From Planctomycetaceae bacterium (lineage in GTDB: Bacteria > Planctomycetota > Planctomycetia > Planctomycetales > Planctomycetaceae), in NCBI GenBank assembly GCA_020426425.1, contig JAGQQB010000137.1, positions 1 to 8,933 on the forward strand: DNA of 8,933 nucleotides, given 5' to 3'. Made by a program: the position numbers and the translations under genes. The notes beneath the pieces are model-generated. The model did no database searches, was not told the DNA's origin, and saw nothing but the letters and a program-made list of their open reading frames with translations. This document shows positions 1 through 5,947 of the stretch, piece by piece. Every line of letters begins with the position of its first letter. Position 1 is the stretch's first letter.

Positions 1-2
1 CC

Positions 3-332
3 AAAGGGGACGAGAAGATCGGCGTGGAAATCATTGCCCGTGCCCTCGAAGCTCCCATCCGTCAGATCGCGGAAAACTGCGGTGAGGACGGCGCCGTCAT
101 CGCCGACGAAGTTCGCGAGAACAGCTCGGTGAATTACGGCTACAACGGAGCCACGAGCAAGTACGGCGACATGTTCAAGGACGGCATCATCGATCCGGCG
201 AAAGTCGTGAAGAGCGCTCTGCGTTACGCTGGTTCGATCGCTGGCCTGATGTTGACGACCCAGGTACTCGTGACGCGAACCGAAGATCCCGATGGTGGCG
301 CGAAGCCGACCGTGGAAGGCGCCGTTCGCTAA
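3..332 (+). CDS. groEL: Chaperonin GroEL (Hsp60), C-terminal fragment
   Basis: The reading frame is open from the left edge, so this is only the last 109 codons of a gene of roughly 540. GroEL forms the double-ring cytoplasmic chaperonin that folds proteins with GroES and ATP. The visible part opens with GDEKIGVEIIARALEAP and continues with IRQIAENCGEDGAVI, NYGYN and DGIIDPAKVVKSALRYAGSIAGLMLTT, all conserved GroEL C-terminal equatorial-domain blocks. The Asp in IDPAKV matches the position of the catalytic equatorial Asp in GroEL. Odd point: the protein ends in EDPDGGAKPTVEGAVR, without the Gly-Gly-Met-rich tail of the classical major GroEL. Many planctomycetes carry several groEL paralogues, so this may be one of those. 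The family is certain; which paralogue is not. A hairpin follows 28 bases after the stop, and dnaJ lies downstream on the same strand. Confidence 0.96.
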   Translation, partial: KGDEKIGVEIIARALEAPIRQIAENCGEDGAVIADEVRENSSVNYGYNGATSKYGDMFKDGIIDPAKVVKSALRYAGSIAGLMLTTQVLVTRTEDPDGGAKPTVEGAVR

Positions 333-360
333 CCTGAGTCCGATGATCGTGACAATACGT

Positions 361-389
361 GCGAGCCACCGGTCTCTCCGGTGGCTCGC
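361..389 (+). terminator. Hairpin terminator candidate after groEL
   Basis: GCGAGCCACCGG (361-372) and CCGGTGGCTCGC (378-389) are exact reverse complements, giving a 12-bp GC-rich stem with a 5-base loop (TCTCT). It starts 28 bases after the groEL stop. There is no U-tract on the 3' side (CGCGTAAGTGG follows), so it is either a U-less terminator or a 3'-end stabilising structure. It suggests that groEL and dnaJ are separate transcripts, though readthrough is possible. Confidence 0.65.
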
Positions 390-540
390 CGCGTAAGTGG
401 AGGGTTGAAAGTTGAGGGACGAACCGGAAGACCGCCGACAGACGTCGGGCATCATTGCACAGTTCTTGACTCCCAGCTCCTGACTCGACGTACCACCGTC
501 ACCTTCCCAATTGAATCCCGACCTTCCAGCGATGAGCACG
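390..540. other. Intergenic spacer groEL-dnaJ
   Basis: No gene is visible between the hairpin and dnaJ. The stretch holds a short internal direct repeat (GTTGAAAGTTGA, about 405-416) and a pyrimidine-rich run (TTGACTCCCAGCTCCTGACTC, about 467-487) that reads like non-coding spacer. I looked for a CIRCE operator (TTAGCACTC-N9-GAGTGCTAA), as often found before HrcA-controlled chaperone genes, and saw none. I also see no convincing -35/-10 pair, although a dnaJ promoter would be expected here. Confidence 0.4.
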
Positions 541-1680
541 ATGGCAACCAAGCGAGATTTCTATGAAGTCCTGGGGGTCTCCAAATCCGCTTCGGCGGAG
601 GAGATCAAGAAGGCTTACAAGAAACTCGCGCTGAAGAATCACCCCGACCGCAATCCAGGTGACGATGATGCGGTCGAACGCTTCAAGGAAGCTGCTGAGG
701 CTTACGAAGCGCTCAGCGATCCCGACAAACGCGCCCGGTACGACCGGTTTGGTCACGATGGTTTGCGTGGTGCTGGTGGTCCCGGCGGGGGGACGCAATT
801 CCACGACTTGAACGATATCTTCGAATCGTTCGGCGATATTTTTGGGGACATGTTCGGCGGTGGGGCGCGGCGGGGAGGACGCAATCGCGTCGTCCGCGGC
901 GCCGATCTCAGGGCCGCAGTCACCATCGATCTTGTCGCCGCCGCCACAGGTTGCGAGCAGGATGTCAAACTCAGCCGTAAGAAGTCATGCCAGCGCTGCG
1001 CCGGCTCGGGGGCCGAACCAGGCACCGACCCCGAACAGTGCGACTATTGCGGTGGCGCCGGTCAGGTGGTGCAGGCGCAAGGATTCTTCCGGATTCAGAC
1101 CACATGTCCCGCCTGTCGCGGACAAGGCAAGATCGTCCGGCACAAGTGCAACACCTGTTACGGATCGGGACGCGAATCCGAGACGGTCACGCTCAACGTC
1201 AAAATCCCGCCCGGCATGGACAACGGCATGCAGCTTTGCCTGCGCGGGGAAGGAGAAGCAGGCCCAAACAACGGCCCGCGCGGCGATCTGTACGTCGACG
1301 TGCGTGTGAAAGAGCATCCGATCTTTCAGCGGCGCGAGAATCATCTCTTCTTCAAGGCCCCGATCACCTATACCCAGGCGGTGCTCGGTACGACCATTGA
1401 GATTCCATTGATCCAGGGGAAGGACGAACTCAAGGTTGCGGCCGGGACCCAACCGGGCGAAACCATCCGGCTGCGCGGCAAAGGCCTGCCTGATCCACGC
1501 ACCGGTCATGTCGGTGATCTGCATGTGGAAATCCAGGTGGTCGTCCCGAAGAAGGTGAGCGAACATCATGAGAAACTGCTCCGCGATCTCGCGGGACATG
1601 AGGAATCCGAAGTGCATCCTCACCGCAAGTCCTGGTTCGACAAACTGAAGGACTTCTTTTCGAGTGACGTGGCCGACTGA
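541..1680 (+). CDS. dnaJ: Chaperone protein DnaJ (Hsp40, type I)
   Basis: DnaJ delivers unfolded clients to DnaK and stimulates its ATPase in the cytoplasm. From the ATG at 541 the product is 379 aa, close to the usual 375-380. Order of domains: J-domain (about 1-70) starting MATKRDFYEVLG with the catalytic HPD triad at 34-36; a Gly/Phe-rich linker (about 75-115); and a zinc-binding region with four complete CxxCxGxG repeats (CQRCAGSG, CDYCGGAG, CPACRGQG, CNTCYGSG; Cys 150/153, 167/170, 189/192, 203/206). The two substrate-binding C-terminal beta domains follow, and a short charged tail ends in SSDVAD. All four repeats make this a full type I DnaJ, not a CbpA-like protein. The frame also allows starts at 532 (ATG) and 511 (TTG); 541 is chosen because it gives the family's usual N-terminus. 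None has a clear Shine-Dalgarno. grpE follows after 64 bases. Confidence 0.97.
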   Translation: MATKRDFYEVLGVSKSASAEEIKKAYKKLALKNHPDRNPGDDDAVERFKEAAEAYEALSDPDKRARYDRFGHDGLRGAGGPGGGTQFHDLNDIFESFGDIFGDMFGGGARRGGRNRVVRGADLRAAVTIDLVAAATGCEQDVKLSRKKSCQRCAGSGAEPGTDPEQCDYCGGAGQVVQAQGFFRIQTTCPACRGQGKIVRHKCNTCYGSGRESETVTLNVKIPPGMDNGMQLCLRGEGEAGPNNGPRGDLYVDVRVKEHPIFQRRENHLFFKAPITYTQAVLGTTIEIPLIQGKDELKVAAGTQPGETIRLRGKGLPDPRTGHVGDLHVEIQVVVPKKVSEHHEKLLRDLAGHEESEVHPHRKSWFDKLKDFFSSDVAD

Positions 1681-1690
1681 TTACGGCCAC
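1669..1690 (+). other. Small hairpin over the dnaJ stop codon
   Basis: GTGGCCG (1669-1675) pairs exactly with CGGCCAC (1684-1690) across an 8-base loop containing the dnaJ TGA stop. With no U-run after it, this is unlikely to be a strong terminator. It could tune mRNA processing or dnaJ/grpE translation, or be chance. Confidence 0.25.
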
Positions 1691-1744
1691 TGACGAGATT
1701 CAAATTCAAATTCATCCCTGACAGCGGCCCGCCGCTTGTAAACC

Positions 1745-2344
1745 ATGAGTAAGCCGAATCCTCATTCTCCACTGGAAGACGCCGCCGATTGTGGGACGCG
1801 ACCGCAGGCCGATGATGCGGCATCGGAATCTCAAGAGCCAACGACGACTGCCGAGCCGACGCTCGAAGAGCAACTGCAGCAGGCGATCGCCGAAAAGTGC
1901 GAGAACTGGGATCGCTTCCTGCGATCGCAGGCGGAACTGGAGAACTACCGCAAGCGAACTCAGCGAGAACGGGATGAGGAACGACGTTACGCGGCGTTGC
2001 CCGTGGTCCGCGATCTGATTGGAGTACTCGACAATCTGCAGCGCGCGGTCGATGCCTGTCGGCAGACAAGCCCTGAAGCAGATTCCCCCGCAGGTGGTCT
2101 CCTGCAAGGGGTCGAAATGGTGCTGGCTCAAACCGAAGAGGTGCTTGGCCGGCATGGCGTGAAAACGATCGCCGCACTCGGACAGCCGTTCGATCCTCAG
2201 TATCACGAAGCCTTGCAACAAGTCCCCACGGACGAGCATCCTCCAATGACAGTGATCAACGAATACGAACGGGGTTACTCCCTGCATGACCGTGTCGTAC
2301 GGCCCAGCAAAGTGATCGTCTCCGTCGCTCCGCCGCAGGAATAG
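1745..2344 (+). CDS. grpE: GrpE, nucleotide-exchange factor for DnaK
   Basis: GrpE dimers release ADP from DnaK and so complete the chaperone cycle with the DnaJ encoded just upstream. The product is 199 aa, near the family norm. An acidic, poorly conserved N-terminus (about 1-38) is followed by a long helical segment (about 39-82, LEEQLQQAIAEKCENWDRFLRSQAELENYRKR) that forms the coiled-coil dimer. A helical region (about 83-138) and the C-terminal beta-wing come next. Family hallmarks are FDPQYHEAL (149-157) and RGYSLHDRVVRPSKVIVS (176-193), which fits the GrpE signature. The start has no good Shine-Dalgarno. A small GC hairpin (AGCGG 1723-1727 with CCGCT 1732-1736) lies just before the ATG and could affect initiation. 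Most of the gaps to dnaJ (64 bases) and fmdB (61 bases) are short enough for one operon. No dnaK is in the window. Confidence 0.96.
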   Translation: MSKPNPHSPLEDAADCGTRPQADDAASESQEPTTTAEPTLEEQLQQAIAEKCENWDRFLRSQAELENYRKRTQRERDEERRYAALPVVRDLIGVLDNLQRAVDACRQTSPEADSPAGGLLQGVEMVLAQTEEVLGRHGVKTIAALGQPFDPQYHEALQQVPTDEHPPMTVINEYERGYSLHDRVVRPSKVIVSVAPPQE

Positions 2345-2405
2345 AACACTGACGGCCCACGCGCCCGATTCCAGACACCGTTTCTCCGCCCCCGGAGTCT
2401 CCAAC

Positions 2406-2708
2406 ATGCCCACCTACGAATACGAATGCCAAGGCTGCGCCCATCACTGGGAAGAGTTCCAGTCGATCAAGGCGAAGCCCACTCGCAAGTGCCCGGAATG
2501 CGGCAAGAACAAGGCTCAGCGGCAGATCAGTGGCGGTGGCGCCATCCTGTTTAAGGGCGCCGGATTCTACATCACCGACTACCGCAGCGACTCCTACAAG
2601 CAGGCCGCCTCGGCAGACAGTAAGCCTGCGGGAGGAGAGAGTTCGACGAAGAGTGAGTCATCCAAGAGCGGCGAGTCGTCCTCGACGAGTTCCACTTCCG
2701 CCGAATAA
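2406..2708 (+). CDS. FmdB-family small zinc-ribbon protein
   Basis: The product is 100 aa. It starts MPTYEYECQGCAHHWEEFQSI, the standard opening of the FmdB / CxxC_CxxC_SSSS family, with zinc ligands Cys8, Cys11, Cys29 and Cys32. A GAGFYITDY block follows (51-59) and then a tail of about 30 residues that is almost entirely Ser, Lys, Glu, Thr and Gly, as the family name implies. The founding member was described as a putative regulator of formamidase genes, but the function is unknown in most bacteria; a nucleic-acid or protein-binding role is only inferred. A GGAG at 2394-2397 with 8 bases to the ATG supports the start. Being last in the dnaJ-grpE run, it is probably co-transcribed with the co-chaperones. 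Confidence 0.88.
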   Translation: MPTYEYECQGCAHHWEEFQSIKAKPTRKCPECGKNKAQRQISGGGAILFKGAGFYITDYRSDSYKQAASADSKPAGGESSTKSESSKSGESSSTSSTSAE

Positions 2709-2741
2709 TTGACGGCGAAGTCGCGCAGTGTTTGCTATGCT
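2709..2741 (+). promoter_or_regulatory. Candidate promoter for the cytochrome c'-like gene
   Basis: TTGACG at 2709-2714 resembles a -35 box, and TGCTATGCT at 2733-2741 fits an extended -10 (TGn then TATGCT, four of six matching TATAAT). The 21-base spacing is longer than the optimal 17, so the extended -10 may do most of the work. The element lies right after the fmdB stop and about 80 bases before the next start codon, which would separate this gene from the chaperone operon. It was read by eye only. Confidence 0.35.
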
Positions 2742-2822
2742 GATATGCGACATTGCAATTGAACCACAGACCTCATCTTATTCCCAGCAGTAGCGACATC
2801 CGAAACGTTTCTGGAGAGACCT

Positions 2823-3572
2823 ATGCGTACGCACCTGACGATTTTCACCTGCCTGTTTCTGAGCAGCTTGGGCATCGGGACGACTGCAACTGCCGCCGCG
2901 CCAGTACCCATCAACGCCGAACTGATTCCGATCGGCGAATTGGTCGTGGAAGTCGACAGCCGGGTCAAGGAACTTGAAGGGTTTCTCGCCACGGCCGATG
3001 TCTACGAAGAGAATCGCGAGGAAGCGGTGCGACAGGCGTTTGGTGTGCTCGCCTGCGTTGCCCAGGCGATTGCCGAACATGCTGACGCCGCAACTGTGAA
3101 GATCCAGGGCCCAGCTCTGCGTGATGCGGCGCTGCAGTTCAAGAAGACCTCAACGCTCGATGAAGCCAAGGCGGCACTCGCTGCGATTCAGGCGGCCCAT
3201 GTCGGGACCAGCACCGTAGAGGCAGCCGCCGAGCATCCGTGGAACAAGTTGATCAACATGCATCCGATGATGGAGGAGATCAACGCCCGGAATGCAAAGC
3301 TGCTGCGCGTCTTCCGTCGGATTCGCGGCAACGACGACGAAGTCGCCCACGCCAGTACGCTCGTCGTCCTCGCTTTGGCGATGCAGGCCGACACGCACGA
3401 AGTGAAGAAGGAAGCCGATCTCCCCAAGTGGGAGCAGTGGTCGGTCGAATACCGTACGCAAATGCTCGAAGTCGCCAAGGCCATCCGTGCCAAAGACGCG
3501 AAGTCAGCCCGAGAATGGTTCGACAAGGCGAACGCCACATGCGATGCGTGCCACGAAGTGTTCCAGGAATAG
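2823..3572 (+). CDS. Secreted cytochrome c'-like haem protein
   Basis: The product is 249 aa. A Sec signal peptide is visible (MRTHLTIFTCLFLSSLGIG, then TTATAAA, cleavage near residue 26), so the mature protein should be periplasmic or exported. The rest is rich in Ala, Glu and Lys and predicted mostly helical. A single covalent haem motif, CDACH (Cys240, Cys243, His244), sits six residues from the C-terminus, the position typical of cytochrome c' four-helix bundles. Length is about twice a normal cytochrome c'. Residues about 38-128 look like a second helical bundle related to 145-249 but with no CxxCH, suggesting an internal duplication in which only the C-terminal copy binds haem. Electron transfer or small-gas binding is possible from the family, but no partner gene is adjacent. 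GGAGAG at 2813-2818 supports the start. Confidence 0.72.
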   Translation: MRTHLTIFTCLFLSSLGIGTTATAAAPVPINAELIPIGELVVEVDSRVKELEGFLATADVYEENREEAVRQAFGVLACVAQAIAEHADAATVKIQGPALRDAALQFKKTSTLDEAKAALAAIQAAHVGTSTVEAAAEHPWNKLINMHPMMEEINARNAKLLRVFRRIRGNDDEVAHASTLVVLALAMQADTHEVKKEADLPKWEQWSVEYRTQMLEVAKAIRAKDAKSAREWFDKANATCDACHEVFQE

Positions 3573-3590
3573 TGGACAGCCCGGTCCGAG

Positions 3591-3670
3591 GGGTATCTGG
3601 CATGTGGTGGTCGTGCTCGACGCTGCTAGCGTCGGCGTCGTCCACCAGATGACACCGGCTTCGATTCGCA
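3591..3670 (+). repeat. Direct repeat copy A with palindromic core
   Basis: This intergenic block matches 5684-5763 at 60 of 80 positions with no gap (hand count). Shared blocks include ATCTGGCA, TGGTGGTCGT, CGCTGCTAGC and CGATTCGCAA, all offset by exactly 2093 bases. Inside it, TGGTGG at 3605-3610 pairs with CCACCA at 3642-3647, and CGACGCT pairs with AGCGTCG around a GCT centre (3618-3634), so the block can fold into a long imperfect hairpin. It lies between two convergent genes, the cytochrome gene (ends 3572) and the minus-strand gene (ends 3743), where it may help terminate both. Confidence 0.8.
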
Positions 3671-3742
3671 AGAAGGCCACCCATTTCTCCGGCGCACTCC
3701 CCGGTCTGCCTCACTTGCGAGACCACGAATCACAAACTCGCG

Positions 3743-5617
3743 CTATGCTTTGCGGATGAAATGCTCGGCATAGCTGCGAACTTGCCGTCCATTGAGCACG
3801 TGAAACATCCGCAGTTGCTGCACAGTCTCCTGGCTGAAGTGTGCGATCGGAACGTGGATCAAACGTTTGCCATAGCGTTTGGCGATGCGTCGCCATGCGA
3901 TGCCTGGGGCCGATTGTGACAGCACGGCGATGTGCCGCTCCTGTGAGTGATGACATGCTGCCAGCAGCAAGCGTTCCTCCAGCGTGTCTGCCGCATGGAA
4001 CCGACGGTCCCGCCAGATGTCAGGGACCGGTCGTGGCGGGAACAGAAACATCGCCCCTCCATATGTCGCTGTGGCGATGCCAGGCCCGACGATCTCTTGT
4101 GCGTAGTCCGTCGCGAAGAATGCCAGCGTCGACTCGTCGTGATGCTCGGCATGCCACGTGATCCGCCAGGGATAGTCGCGCGGATCGGCAGGAGAATCAA
4201 ACAACATCAGCACGCAGTCGAGACTTCCCCGACTCGGCGGAAGTTCCTTCACATACAAATCGCCGGTGTGCCAATTCCTTAGGGTCTCACGGATGTCGAG
4301 TCCGTCTTTCAGACTGGTGGTGAACTTCTCGATCCGCGCGAGATCATTCCCGAGCATCGTCAGCGCATGGTTCTTCACATGCGTGCGGAAGCGCTCAATG
4401 GCGACATCTTCGGGCGGCCAACTGCAATGCGAGAAGGGATTCCACTGACGTGTCCACTTCTCCTGATCGACCTTGGGCGGCTTGCGATTGAGCTGTAGCG
4501 TCCGCCACACCACCGGTGGTCCTGGCAAGCGATTCTTCAGTGAGCACAAGTCGCCATTCGGGAACTGTCCTCGATCCAGCGAGACCTTGAACTCCTCAAG
4601 CGGCAGATAGTCGCGATAAGGATATTCGCGTGCGACTTCCGCCAGACTGATCGCATACTGATCTCCCGCAATCTGCTTCGCCGCACAGATCAGCGTGTAA
4701 AGATCGGGCGTGAGCCGCCGCTCAATCAAACACAGGTTGCGAATGTAACGCAACATCGTGGACAGCAGATGCGGCGTAAGGTTCCGCGCCCGGGTCTTAA
4801 GTTCGTCCCGATAATGCACGCGGGCGGCCAGCAGTAATTCCTTCACTCCGTCGACAGAGAGATTCTCGTCGTCTTCGAGTTCGGCTCGGGCGCGTTCGTA
4901 CAGTCCAGTGATGAACGGCAACTCCCCGAGCAGGAACAGCAGCGAGTCGGGATCGGCCCGGAACAACACAGGATCGTACACCTCTTCGGGTGTTTGGCTG
5001 ATCGCATTCCGTTCCTGGAACGCCTCGCGAATCCAGGGCCAGTCGGTGAGTGAGCAGAGCGCGAGAGTCCGTTCGTGCTTCCGTTCTAGATCGCGCAGTT
5101 GGCTTGCCATCCAGACGATGCGCGCTCTTTGTTGCGTTCTTTGTGGACGCGGAATCGCCGGGAGTACGGCGGCGGAGAATCGTTCCAGCGAAACCTGCTT
5201 CAGCGCGTATGGGTCGGGGAGTATCGCCGAGTGCGGATCAAACTCCTCGACCTCCAAGTCGATGAACGCCCGCAGCATGCGTTCTTGGATTGCGATTCGC
5301 AATGCGGCGATGATCGGTTGGCAGGGATCGATCGGTACATAACTGCAAACTCGTCGAGGCTGCTGTGACTGTTCCTGCTCAGGCGACCACGCAGGCTCCG
5401 CGTATGGATCAGTTTCCTCCTGTAGCGCGATGGTCACCTGCGGCAGATGACCTACGCCCATTTCGACCGATGCCGCGAACGAGGGGGGCAGAGGTACCGC
5501 AAGACAATCAAACTTCTCGCCCAACATCAACCGCCGCAACTCAATCGCAAAATCTCCGCTCCCATGAATCACAGGAACGAGTGAGATGCGGTCGGAAAGT
5601 TTCAATACAGGATGCAT
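3743..5617 (-). CDS. Uncharacterised 624-aa protein, TraB/DUF5682-like N-terminus
   Basis: I do not recognise a named family. The protein is soluble-looking, with no signal peptide or membrane segment. The N-terminal third follows the layout of TraB/ChaN/DUF5682-type proteins: a strand ending in an IHGSG motif (17-21), a helix, then EKFDCLAVPLPPSF (34-47) where those families have a strand with a catalytic Glu. Later come YVPIDPCQPIIAALRIAIQERMLRAFIDLE (93-122) and RIVWMASQLRDLERKHERTLAL (166-187), like the R-x-x-x-M-a-x-x-l helix before their last strand. The usual Glu after strand two and the GxxH near WPWI are not kept, so it may be inactive or divergent. The remaining two thirds contain many Trp, Arg and acidic residues and no motif I can name. 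ATG at 5617 is chosen from ORF extent; a GGAG lies about 13 bases upstream, which is rather far. The gene is bracketed by repeats A and B. Confidence 0.7.
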   Translation of the reverse strand: MHPVLKLSDRISLVPVIHGSGDFAIELRRLMLGEKFDCLAVPLPPSFAASVEMGVGHLPQVTIALQEETDPYAEPAWSPEQEQSQQPRRVCSYVPIDPCQPIIAALRIAIQERMLRAFIDLEVEEFDPHSAILPDPYALKQVSLERFSAAVLPAIPRPQRTQQRARIVWMASQLRDLERKHERTLALCSLTDWPWIREAFQERNAISQTPEEVYDPVLFRADPDSLLFLLGELPFITGLYERARAELEDDENLSVDGVKELLLAARVHYRDELKTRARNLTPHLLSTMLRYIRNLCLIERRLTPDLYTLICAAKQIAGDQYAISLAEVAREYPYRDYLPLEEFKVSLDRGQFPNGDLCSLKNRLPGPPVVWRTLQLNRKPPKVDQEKWTRQWNPFSHCSWPPEDVAIERFRTHVKNHALTMLGNDLARIEKFTTSLKDGLDIRETLRNWHTGDLYVKELPPSRGSLDCVLMLFDSPADPRDYPWRITWHAEHHDESTLAFFATDYAQEIVGPGIATATYGGAMFLFPPRPVPDIWRDRRFHAADTLEERLLLAACHHSQERHIAVLSQSAPGIAWRRIAKRYGKRLIHVPIAHFSQETVQQLRMFHVLNGRQVRSYAEHFIRKA

Positions 5618-5683
5618 CGCTCGATTCTATCTCCGATCACCGCTCAACGGAAAGCAGAGGTCTTGCGGGAGCAGGGGCGAAGG

Positions 5684-5763
5684 GTGCATCTGGCAGATGG
5701 TGGTCGTACCAGTCGCTGCTAGCTTTGGCGTCGGCGATTTGACGACACCCCTTCCGATTCGCA
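5684..5763 (+). repeat. Direct repeat copy B
   Basis: This is the partner of 3591-3670, same orientation, ungapped, 60 of 80 identical by hand count. The core CGCTGCTAGC (5714-5723) is exact, but the right half of the palindrome is degraded (AGCTTTGG instead of AGCGTCGG), and the outer CCACCA arm is lost. Similarity continues weakly for 15-20 bases beyond if one base is gapped. Differences fall about equally on all three codon positions of the shared open frame, which argues that the repeat is non-coding. Confidence 0.8.
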
Positions 5764-5934
5764 ACAGGTGACCACCATTCCTCAGACGCACGCCAGAGCG
5801 ATAGAACGGATCCAGTGCTGTGTGGTCACCGGGAATGTCGGTCTTTCCTGAGCGATGGCCTGCCTGCGGCTCACTCAGGCTTGCGTAACTCCAGCGCTGC
5901 CGGGAACAATCACGATGAACGCTCACAACACCTC

Positions 5935-5940
5935 AGGAGG
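5935..5940 (+). promoter_or_regulatory. Strong Shine-Dalgarno that sets the beta-propeller start
   Basis: A perfect AGGAGG lies 7 bases before the ATG at 5948. The same frame is open further upstream with ATGs at 5855 and 5915, but neither has such a site, and starting at 5948 places a proper signal peptide at the N-terminus. This decides the start. Confidence 0.85.
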
Positions 5941-5947
5941 CTTCGTT

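Larger units (their letters stand above)
5618..5947. other. 330-bp divergent intergenic region
   Basis: This region separates the divergent 624-aa gene (minus) and the beta-propeller gene (plus), so it should carry both promoters; I could not pick a convincing -35/-10 for either. It contains repeat copy B (5684-5763) and the Shine-Dalgarno of the downstream gene. Open frames crossing it, such as one from 5586 to 5771 on the plus strand, translate the repeat and are judged spurious. Confidence 0.6.

Noticed and set aside
333..540. CIRCE or other heat-shock operator before dnaJ
   Set aside because: No TTAGCACTC/GAGTGCTAA pair or similar inverted repeat with the right spacing was found.
985..1623. 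Long minus-strand open frame (212 codons) opposite dnaJ
   Set aside because: A shadow of a high-GC gene; dnaJ is unambiguous on the plus strand and the antisense product has no recognisable feature.
1698..1715. Three tandem copies of ATTCAA/ATTCAT between dnaJ and grpE
   Set aside because: Too short and simple to be a regulatory array; probably chance or slippage.
1712..2413. Minus-strand open frame of 233 codons opposite grpE
   Set aside because: It is longer than grpE itself, but grpE carries the full family signature and the antisense product does not look like a protein family.
3487..3759. Plus-strand frame of 90 codons after the cytochrome gene
   Set aside because: It begins inside the cytochrome gene in another frame and otherwise translates repeat A; no ribosome site.
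3951..3975. CATGCTGCCAGCAG resembling the REP-like core
   Set aside because: Inside coding sequence, only a partial match and no palindrome; taken as chance.
4509..4520. Perfect 12-base palindrome ACCACCGGTGGT
   Set aside because: It lies inside the coding sequence of the 624-aa gene and encodes ordinary residues there; no sign of a site.
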